Positions 1 through 7,303 of a DNA stretch of 19,208 nucleotides are shown in pieces; the first letter of the stretch is position 1; every line of letters starts with the position of its first letter. The translations under genes were made by a program, and so were the position numbers. The notes beneath the pieces were generated by a model that searched no databases, was not told where the DNA came from, and saw only the letters and a program-made list of their open reading frames with translations. The stretch is from an uncultured Erysipelotrichaceae bacterium (GTDB lineage Bacteria > Bacillota_I > Bacilli_A > Erysipelotrichales > Erysipelotrichaceae): NCBI GenBank assembly GCA_902796465.1, contig CADBPK010000043.1:1-19208 (forward strand), given 5' to 3'.

Positions 1-1247
1 CCGGTATGGCCGACCATGTCGCCGTTCGGATAGTTGCAGCGCAGGAACTGGTATTTGCCGGATTCGATCGCTTCAACCATCTTGTCGGTGATCTCTGTAG
101 CCTTCATCCATGGCTTCAGTTCGAACGGGATGATATCGGAAGGAATTTCTTCCCATGTCTCGTTGGCGAACTTTTCAGATCTGTTGCCGTTCCAGAAGTA
201 TGTAACGTGACCGAACTTCTGTGTTTCGGAGCATGCATAGCAGTTCAAGCCCTTGTCCAGCAGGAATTCGCTCAGTGTGTGTTCAATATGTGGCGGTTCA
301 ACCAGGAAGTTTGCCGGGAGCTTGAGATCTCCGTCATACTGCAGCATACCTGCATAGTAGACAGCCGGTTTCTTTTCCTGAACAAATCCGTCAAAGCCGC
401 TGTTCATGTAATCAAATGCTTTGGAGATCTCAACAGCACGGTCACCTCTGAAGTTGAAGAGGATCACGGAGTCGCCGTCATCGATCGTTCCTACAGGTGT
501 GTCACCGTCTGCGACGACGAAGCCGGGCAGGAACTGATCTGTTCCTTCACTTTCAGGATAGAGTGCTTCGATCGCTTCTTTGGCTGTCGGGAACTTTCTT
601 CCTTCACCCATGACATGGATCTTCCAGCCTCTTTCAACCATGGACCAGTCTGCTTCGTAACGGTCCATTGTGATGACCATACGTCCGCCGCCGGAAGCGA
701 TGCGGCCGTTGAATGTGTCGTCATTCAGTTCAGCGAATGTTTCTTCGACCTGGTCGATATATTTCGGAGCAGATCCTTCCGGTACATCACGTCCGTCGAG
801 AAGAACGTGTACTCTGACTTCCTTGAGACCTTCTGCCTTGCACTGCTTCAGCATAGCGAGCAGATGTGAAATGTTGGAATGTACGTTTCCGTCGGAGAGC
901 AGGCCGAGGAAGTGCATTTTTCCGTTATGTTCCTTTGCGTACGCAACAGCTTCCTTCCATGCTTTGGATTCGTAGATCGCGCCGCTTTCGATGGATTCGT
1001 TAACGAGTTTGGCACCCTGTGAGTAGACCTGTCCGCAGCCGAGCGCGTTATGTCCTACTTCGGAGTTTCCCATGTCGGCATCGGACGGCAGACCAACTGC
1101 TGTTCCGTGCGCTTTGATGGTCGTATGAGGCCATTTTGTCATCAGTTCTTCGATCTGTGGTTTGTAGGAATGTAATACGGCATTGCCTTTGTCCTTGTCA
1201 GTCCAGCCGACACCGTCCATTACTACCAGAACTACCGGTTTTCCCAT
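1..1247 (-). CDS. gpmI: 2,3-bisphosphoglycerate-independent phosphoglycerate mutase (3' end outside window)
   Basis: Interconverts 3- and 2-phosphoglycerate in cytoplasmic glycolysis, using two metal ions (usually Mn) and a phosphoserine intermediate. About 415 of the usual ~510 residues are visible; the C-terminus runs off the left edge. Seen: the N-terminal metal motif VVMDGVGW with Asp11, the nucleophile motif DADMGNSEVGHN with Ser62 (the position known from Bacillus stearothermophilus iPGM), the GRDVP stretch, and near the edge the second metal motif PNGDMVGHTG. The start at 1247 is supported by AAAGGAG at about 1257-1263, 9 nt upstream. A terminator at 1338-1366 separates it from the upstream metallophosphatase, so it is likely transcribed from its own promoter (1288-1316). 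No other glycolytic gene lies next to it inside the window; pgk or tpi may lie beyond the left edge, but that is inference. Identity is secure. Confidence 0.97.
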   Translation of the reverse strand, partial: MGKPVVLVVMDGVGWTDKDKGNAVLHSYKPQIEELMTKWPHTTIKAHGTAVGLPSDADMGNSEVGHNALGCGQVYSQGAKLVNESIESGAIYESKAWKEAVAYAKEHNGKMHFLGLLSDGNVHSNISHLLAMLKQCKAEGLKEVRVHVLLDGRDVPEGSAPKYIDQVEETFAELNDDTFNGRIASGGGRMVITMDRYEADWSMVERGWKIHVMGEGRKFPTAKEAIEALYPESEGTDQFLPGFVVADGDTPVGTIDDGDSVILFNFRGDRAVEISKAFDYMNSGFDGFVQEKKPAVYYAGMLQYDGDLKLPANFLVEPPHIEHTLSEFLLDKGLNCYACSETQKFGHVTYFWNGNRSEKFANETWEEIPSDIIPFELKPWMKATEITDKMVEAIESGKYQFLRCNYPNGDMVGHT

Positions 1248-1264
1248 TATATTTTTCTCCTTTT

Positions 1265-1278
1265 CTTATTGCAATAAG
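1265..1278. promoter_or_regulatory. 14-bp perfect palindrome in the gpmI leader
   Basis: CTTATTGCAATAAG is its own reverse complement. It lies between the predicted gpmI promoter and the gpmI Shine-Dalgarno, roughly at or just after the predicted transcription start (about 1281). A further half-site CTTATTG occurs at 1306-1312, overlapping the -35 region. The position suits a repressor operator, or a small leader hairpin next to the ribosome binding site. I do not recognise the regulator. Confidence 0.45.
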
Positions 1279-1287
1279 TCTACTACA

Positions 1288-1316
1288 TACATACCACGAA
1301 AAGCCCTTATTGTCCA
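1288..1316 (-). promoter_or_regulatory. Predicted gpmI promoter (extended -10)
   Basis: On the minus strand TGGACA (1311-1316, five of six to TTGACA) is followed by a 17-nt spacer and TATGTA (1288-1293). The spacer ends in TGG, giving an extended -10 (TGn). The -10 itself matches only partly. The position just upstream of the leader palindrome and gpmI ribosome binding site supports the call. Confidence 0.45.
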
Positions 1317-1337
1317 TTGTGACCTCGCATGCAGGGC

Positions 1338-1366
1338 AAAAAAAAGAGAACCGTTTTCCGGCTCCC
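1338..1366 (-). terminator. Intrinsic terminator after the metallophosphatase gene
   Basis: On the minus strand GGGAGCCG (1359-1366) pairs with CGGTTCTC (1346-1353) around a GAAAA loop, with two G-U pairs, and is followed by eight T (1338-1345). It begins 10 nt beyond the metallophosphatase stop. The hairpin is nested in a larger exact 9-bp inverted repeat, CATGCAGGG (1328-1336) and CCCTGCATG (1364-1372), whose inner bases overlap the terminator stem. Confidence 0.85.
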
Positions 1367-1375
1367 TGCATGTCT

Positions 1376-2836
1376 TTATTCTTTGATCGTGATCCTTCCT
1401 TCCACGTGCGCATCCAGTCCCTGGTGGGTGCTGAAATACTCCTCGACGATATTGTTGAAACTGGTCGCGACAACACGCGGCTTCATGTTCTTCTTTACAT
1501 CTTCCAGGGGTACATTGAAGAATTCATCAAAATTCTGGTAATGATAATTCTGCATGGCGATCAGCAGTTCCTGCTCATCCGTGATCTCTTTCCCGTTATA
1601 TTCCAGTTTCTCCAGCTCATGCGTGGATTTGCGGTAAACGATATGCATTCCCTTCGAAAACTGGTAGAACTCCGTATGTCCTTCCCATGCCTCATCCCGC
1701 AGGATGAACTGAATCATTCTCCGGATCTGTTCCCCGGTCACTTTCAGCATGTATACGCAGTCATCGAAAGGCGTGTTTTCCAGCATGTCCTGATATTCCA
1801 CCAGCGGTCCGAGTTCCTTTTTCCGGATCGCGCCGGAACCCATGAACATGATGTCAAAGCTGCTTTCATCCTGCATCATATCCGCATACAGGTTGCCGAG
1901 TTCGGTTTCCTGATTCCGTTCCGGATGGGTCAGTTTCCTTGCCAGCCGGGTAACGATCCGTTTATATTTGGCATCCGTCACGTTTTTATAATTGTCGATC
2001 AGTGCGTCCATGATCTCGTCTTTGGGCGCCGTATCCTCATTGATCTCCTCACACGTCCACTTCATGGATGTGATCCGGTTTCGCCAGGTATCATATTCCA
2101 GGTCCAAGCGGCCGATGACGGAAGTTCCTGTACCTGCCTGCACGATCGGAATATTGTTTACGATCTCCGGGCCTTCCATAAAGGTATGCGAATGCCCGCC
2201 GATGATCAGGTCCACGCCGAGATCCGGGCTCAGTTTTTCCGCCAGCAGCCTGTCGTTTTCAATGCCGATATGCGTCAGAAGGATCGTCATATCCGTATCT
2301 TTTGTCCGGTAGTTGTCGCAGATCACGCCGACTTCCTTCGCGGCCGCGTCCACATCGATAAACGTACCGATGATCTTTTCACTCTTTGTCGTTGCCAGGA
2401 CTTCCTCTGTCAGGATCCCGATAAAGAGGATCCGCATGCCGTCGATCTCGATATTCAGATAAGGCTGGAACAGCCTGGTATTGTTTAAAGTCACAAACAG
2501 GTTGGAATTGATGATCGGGAAACGGGCACACTTTTCCAGAAACAGAAGATGCGCCACGCCGTAGTCCACCTCATGGTTTCCGATGGTTGCCACATCGGGA
2601 TCCAGCGAATTGACCATGTCGATCGTGGACAGTCCCATATATTCAGAATCAATGATGGATCCCCGGAACATATCCCCGGCCATCGCGTAGATCACGTTCT
2701 TTTCTTCCCCGCGAACCTTTTTGACAAAACCGCTCAGACGTGAAATACCGCCGGTTTCCCTTCCGTCTTCGATCTTCGGCAGGAAATCCCCGTGCATATC
2801 GTTGGAATGCAGAAGTGTCAGTTTCTTTTTTGCCAT
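1376..2836 (-). CDS. Cytoplasmic bifunctional metallophosphatase / 5'-nucleotidase family protein
   Basis: 486-residue calcineurin-like metallophosphatase of the UshA/CpdB/YfkN group, expected to hydrolyse nucleotides or 2',3'-cyclic nucleotides with two metal ions. Metal motifs appear in order: Asp13 and His15 in SNDMHGD, Asp55 in AGDMFRG, Asn87-His88-Glu89 in IGNHEVD, His189 in LLTHIGI, and His215 and His217 in GGHSHTF. The C-terminal half (about 290-486) fits the 5'-nucleotidase substrate domain (FMGSGAIRK and ENTPFDDCVYMLKVTGEQ). There is no signal peptide or membrane helix, unlike periplasmic UshA, so it probably acts in the cytoplasm. The start at 2836 has GGAAAGG about 8 nt upstream. 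It follows the MATE gene by 21 bp, so the two are probably one transcript ended by the terminator at 1338-1366. The exact substrate cannot be read from sequence. Confidence 0.88.
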   Translation of the reverse strand: MAKKKLTLLHSNDMHGDFLPKIEDGRETGGISRLSGFVKKVRGEEKNVIYAMAGDMFRGSIIDSEYMGLSTIDMVNSLDPDVATIGNHEVDYGVAHLLFLEKCARFPIINSNLFVTLNNTRLFQPYLNIEIDGMRILFIGILTEEVLATTKSEKIIGTFIDVDAAAKEVGVICDNYRTKDTDMTILLTHIGIENDRLLAEKLSPDLGVDLIIGGHSHTFMEGPEIVNNIPIVQAGTGTSVIGRLDLEYDTWRNRITSMKWTCEEINEDTAPKDEIMDALIDNYKNVTDAKYKRIVTRLARKLTHPERNQETELGNLYADMMQDESSFDIMFMGSGAIRKKELGPLVEYQDMLENTPFDDCVYMLKVTGEQIRRMIQFILRDEAWEGHTEFYQFSKGMHIVYRKSTHELEKLEYNGKEITDEQELLIAMQNYHYQNFDEFFNVPLEDVKKNMKPRVVATSFNNIVEEYFSTHQGLDAHVEGRITIKE

Positions 2837-2857
2837 TGTGTAACCTTTCCGGCAGGG

Positions 2858-4288
2858 TCAGGCCGCTGCCTTTTCCGCTTCTGTCAGTTTTTCCAGCCAT
2901 TTGCCGCGCTTCAGCCGGATCAGGAACAGGATCCCGCGGAAGCACAGTTCCGAAGCCATGGCGATCCACATGCCCTTCAGTCCCATGGTCCTTGTCAGCA
3001 CGAATGCCAGCGTCAGTCTGACGCCCCAGATACTGACGAGGTTCAGGATACCCGGGATAAACGTATCACCGGCACCGCGCAGGGCTCCCGTTGCAACGAT
3101 CGAAGCCGCAAACAGCGGTTCCGCAAGCAGTTCGATGCGCAGTACTTCCGCCCCCAGGCGCTGTACCTCCGGCACCGGCGTCAGAAATTCAAATACATAC
3201 GGGCAGAGGAAGTACATCGCAACACCGGTGCAGGTCATGATCAGCACACCGATGAGCGTCGTCAGCCAGGCAAATGATTTTGCCAGGTCGCTTCTCCTGG
3301 CCCCTACCGCCTGCCCGACCATTGTCGTGGCCGCACTGGCAATGCCGTAGCCTGGCATGTAACAGATGGATTCGGCCGTCACCGCGAATGAGTTTGCCGC
3401 GATGGCGATCGTTCCCAGCGGGGCAACGATCTTTGTCGAAAGGACCTGCGCGGCACAGAGCGCGCTGGACTCCATGGCCATCGGCGCACCGATGCGGAAA
3501 GCCCTGTCGACAACATCCTTCTGCGGCAGCCAGCTTCCTGATTCATGGTTCAAAGCCAGGATACTGGACTTCGTAACCGCGTACCACAATCCGTAAACGG
3601 TGATCACCACAACGGCCAGTGATGTGCCCAGCTGCGCTCCAAGAACGCCCAGTCCCGCACCCGGCATCATGAACGTAAAGCCGGCAAGGGTGATCTGCCG
3701 CGTCGGGAAGATCAGGAGGGCATTAAAGATCACATCCAGCACACATTCCAGGCTGAACAGGATCGAAGGCACCTTCATATTGCCTGAGCATTGCAGCATA
3801 TTCATGACGACCATGGAAATGATCCTGGCCGGGATGAATATGCAGAAAAAGATAAAGTAGTTTCTGGCATCCGTCCAGATGGAAGGATCCGCCCCGAGCC
3901 AGCGCGGCAGGACATTCCCGTAAGCGATCCCGATGAGGACCAGTCCCAGGGAGAACATGACTGCCGAAGTCAGCGCTTGTCGGAAGATGGAACGGGCATG
4001 CTTATATTCACCGGCACCGACCGCATGCGCGACCTGCACGGAAAAACCGGACGCGACAGCCCGCATGATGCCGCCGAACAGCCATGTGCTGGAAGAGACC
4101 AGCCCGATGGCTGCGGAAGCACCCGCACCGAGGACACCGACCATGGCGGCGTCGATATACTGCATGATGATTTCCGAGATCTGCGCCAGGATGGCAGGCA
4201 TGCTGAGACGGTACACAAAAGAGATCCGGTCCCCCAGGGACATCTCTTCCTTACTGCGCATACGGGCGGTGAAATCCATTTCTGTCAT
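2858..4288 (-). CDS. MATE family (NorM/DinF-type) efflux transporter
   Basis: 476-residue polytopic membrane protein with about twelve hydrophobic segments in two similar halves, typical of Na+- or H+-coupled multidrug and toxin extrusion. The first half contains MPAILAQISEIIMQYIDAAMVG and VAHAVGAGEYKHA; the second contains MVGQAVGARRSDLAK and ALRGAGDTFIPG, the family's repeated signatures. A Lys/Ala-rich tail ends the protein. The start is uncertain: ATG at 4288 lies only 7 nt from a TATAAT box and has no Shine-Dalgarno, so the mRNA would be leaderless. The ATG at 4241-4243 (residue 16) has AAGGA close upstream and gives 461 residues beginning just before helix 1, a normal MATE length. The next gene downstream is a metallophosphatase 21 bp away. 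The transported compound is unknown. Confidence 0.93.
   Translation of the reverse strand: MTEMDFTARMRSKEEMSLGDRISFVYRLSMPAILAQISEIIMQYIDAAMVGVLGAGASAAIGLVSSSTWLFGGIMRAVASGFSVQVAHAVGAGEYKHARSIFRQALTSAVMFSLGLVLIGIAYGNVLPRWLGADPSIWTDARNYFIFFCIFIPARIISMVVMNMLQCSGNMKVPSILFSLECVLDVIFNALLIFPTRQITLAGFTFMMPGAGLGVLGAQLGTSLAVVVITVYGLWYAVTKSSILALNHESGSWLPQKDVVDRAFRIGAPMAMESSALCAAQVLSTKIVAPLGTIAIAANSFAVTAESICYMPGYGIASAATTMVGQAVGARRSDLAKSFAWLTTLIGVLIMTCTGVAMYFLCPYVFEFLTPVPEVQRLGAEVLRIELLAEPLFAASIVATGALRGAGDTFIPGILNLVSIWGVRLTLAFVLTRTMGLKGMWIAMASELCFRGILFLIRLKRGKWLEKLTEAEKAAA
4244..4252 (-). promoter_or_regulatory. Internal Shine-Dalgarno that may set the MATE start
   Basis: On the minus strand AAGGAAGAG directly precedes the ATG at 4241-4243, with about 4 nt from AAGGA to the start. 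It is the only Shine-Dalgarno-like sequence near the N-terminus of the MATE gene, so translation may begin at residue 16. The spacing is short, so this is not decisive. Confidence 0.35.
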
Positions 4289-4295
4289 AATCTGT

Positions 4296-4324
4296 ATTAT
4301 AACTTTATTTCATGCATGACACAA
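4296..4324 (-). promoter_or_regulatory. Promoter of the MATE gene, abutting the start codon
   Basis: On the minus strand TTGTGT (4319-4324), a 17-nt spacer and a perfect TATAAT (4296-4301). Only 7 nt separate TATAAT from the ATG at 4288, so transcription should begin at or next to the start codon. A 10-bp palindrome, TCATGCATGA (4310-4319), overlaps the -35 edge and the spacer and could be an operator. Confidence 0.7.
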
Positions 4325-4340
4325 AGCGTATGACTTTGAT

Positions 4341-5648
4341 TTATTCTTCAAAGCTTCTGAGGAAACTGATCATCTTCCCGTGCAGTGCTGCCGCCTCACG
4401 GGAATAGACAGTATCGAATCCCCTTCCGAGGAGATCTTTGTTGTCATTGGCGGAATCAAAGATCAGTACTTCATAGGGAACACCGTTTTCTTCCAATACC
4501 TCCGCAAAACGTCTGGCCTGTTTCCCGTAGGTTCCGGTATTGCCGTCCGACAGAAGTACCGGCGGAAATGCAGGTGTGATATAGGGTATGACATCCGCGG
4601 CTTTGGCAGTCTGATTGACGCCCAGATCGGTTTTTCCGTAATATTCCCGGAGCTGATGATAGGAAATATAGTCCGACAGGACGAGTCCCGTATCCGCCCC
4701 ATACTGCGGGGAATAGAGCGCTGATGCCAGATACAGTCCGGCGATCTCATTTTCCTTTATACCATCAATGTATGCCGGATCACCGGATGCGGCCGCGTAC
4801 TGTACAGCGATATCGGCGCCGCTGCCGCTGCCTGCCAGGATGATCTTCTTTGTATTAATACCGTATTCCTTTTCGTGTGTCTTCAGATGGCCGATCAGTT
4901 CGTCCAGCTGCAGAAGCGGGACAGGAAAACGATATGCCGGCGCAAAGGCATGGTTCATGGATACAACATCGTACCCTTCTTCCAGGCATACCAGCATCAG
5001 ATGGCGGCTGTAGTCCTCTTCTCCCTTGTCGCCGTTCAGATAATTGCCGCCGTGGATCCAGATCACCGTTCCTTCCGGTTTTTCACAGGTCATCAGGTCG
5101 AAGATGCTGTTGGGATATGTATCCCCGTACTGCAGATTTGTCCGGAGTGCATAGCCTTCCCAATTCAGTTCTTCCGGGGCGGGATATGTCGTTTTATTGA
5201 AACCCGTCTGTCCGCGGAACAGCAGGTCCGGGTAAATATCTATGACCGCAAGAAAAATAAACACCAGGGTGAAAATAATGCATTTAACGATCCTGAGCAC
5301 ATATTTTGCATGTTCCGAAGGAAAGACCTTTTTCCATACACCTCTCGTATCGTACAGCTTCTTCACCCCTTCCAGAAAGCCTGTCAGGAAGGCGGAAGCG
5401 CGGAAGACCGTAAAAATCACCGGATGGTGAAATACGAGGTCGGCGATCCCGCTGACCAGGACAAGACAGCCGGAAATAAAGCGGATCCCCTTTTCTTTTT
5501 TCCTGTTCTGCAGGAACACATACCAGAGCGCGAAAGGAAGCGTAAAACCAACGGAAAAGACCCGGTGTGCCGTCAGATAGCCGGAAAGCAGGCTCATGAT
5601 CCAGATGACTGTTGATGATACGTAGGAATAATCCGATTTATTGTTCAT
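4341..5648 (-). CDS. Membrane-anchored alpha/beta-hydrolase-fold protein lacking an obvious catalytic triad
   Basis: 435 residues. The N-terminal 140 residues hold about four hydrophobic helices (roughly 11-30, 33-48, 57-82 and 117-140), followed by an alpha/beta-hydrolase domain resembling hormone-sensitive-lipase/carboxylesterase proteins. The oxyanion motif HGGN (199-202) and the core strand KKIILAG (267-273) are clear. The nucleophile elbow reads GSGSG (273-277): ungapped alignment with the usual GDSAG puts Gly275 where the serine belongs, although Ser274 and Ser276 flank it. The usual C-terminal His before a Gly/Ala-Phe-Asp/Asn motif reads Arg409 (LLGRGFD), and the loop expected to hold the acid (SDGNTGTYGKQA) lacks a clear GxxD. 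It may be a pseudoenzyme or use shifted residues. The ORF is intact. The start ATG lies 6 nt from a -10 box and has no Shine-Dalgarno. The function is unknown. Confidence 0.75.
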   Translation of the reverse strand: MNNKSDYSYVSSTVIWIMSLLSGYLTAHRVFSVGFTLPFALWYVFLQNRKKEKGIRFISGCLVLVSGIADLVFHHPVIFTVFRASAFLTGFLEGVKKLYDTRGVWKKVFPSEHAKYVLRIVKCIIFTLVFIFLAVIDIYPDLLFRGQTGFNKTTYPAPEELNWEGYALRTNLQYGDTYPNSIFDLMTCEKPEGTVIWIHGGNYLNGDKGEEDYSRHLMLVCLEEGYDVVSMNHAFAPAYRFPVPLLQLDELIGHLKTHEKEYGINTKKIILAGSGSGADIAVQYAAASGDPAYIDGIKENEIAGLYLASALYSPQYGADTGLVLSDYISYHQLREYYGKTDLGVNQTAKAADVIPYITPAFPPVLLSDGNTGTYGKQARRFAEVLEENGVPYEVLIFDSANDNKDLLGRGFDTVYSREAAALHGKMISFLRSFEE

Positions 5649-5654
5649 ATTATC

Positions 5655-5676
5655 ATTGTATCGGAATTCCGTGTCT

Positions 5677-5683
<7 letters not shown>
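5655..5683 (-). promoter_or_regulatory. Promoter of the membrane hydrolase-fold gene, abutting the start codon
   Basis: On the minus strand ATGAAA (5678-5683, four of six to TTGACA), a 17-nt spacer and TACAAT (5655-5660). The -10 ends 6 nt before the ATG at 5648, placing the expected transcription start on the A of ATG. Its -35 overlaps the -35 of the divergent glucosidase promoter. Confidence 0.55.
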
Positions 5684-7189
<1,506 letters not shown>

Positions 7190-7202
7190 TCAAAGTGAGA
7201 CA

Positions 7203-7236
7203 GGCAGGAAATTTCGTTTCCTGCCTTCTTTTTTTT
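7203..7236 (+). terminator. Intrinsic terminator after the 6-phospho-beta-glucosidase gene
   Basis: Perfect 9-bp stem GGCAGGAAA (7203-7211) and TTTCCTGCC (7217-7225) with a TTTCG loop, followed by a T-rich tract to 7236. It begins 13 nt after the stop codon and isolates the gene from the ABC exporter operon. Confidence 0.93.
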
Positions 7237-7270
7237 ATGCATTGTCCTGCGTTTTTCCCTGTTCTTTTCT

Positions 7271-7297
7271 TATAATGAATATATATTTGTCAGGAGG
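7271..7297 (+). promoter_or_regulatory. -10 box and Shine-Dalgarno of the ABC exporter operon
   Basis: A perfect TATAAT (7271-7276) lies 27 nt before the ATG, and AGGAGG (7292-7297) lies 6 nt before it, which fixes the start at 7304. I see no good -35 at 16-18 nt upstream, so the promoter may need an activator or be weak. Confidence 0.5.
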
Positions 7298-7303
7298 ATA
7301 TTT

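Noticed and set aside
6..869. 287-codon plus-strand open frame at the left edge
   Set aside because: Opposite strand of gpmI, whose minus-strand translation shows the full iPGM motifs.
1136..2488. 450-codon plus-strand open frame opposite the metallophosphatase gene
   Set aside because: Antisense shadow: the minus strand carries every metallophosphatase motif, while this frame is Cys/His/Phe/Arg-rich with no ribosome binding site or domain.
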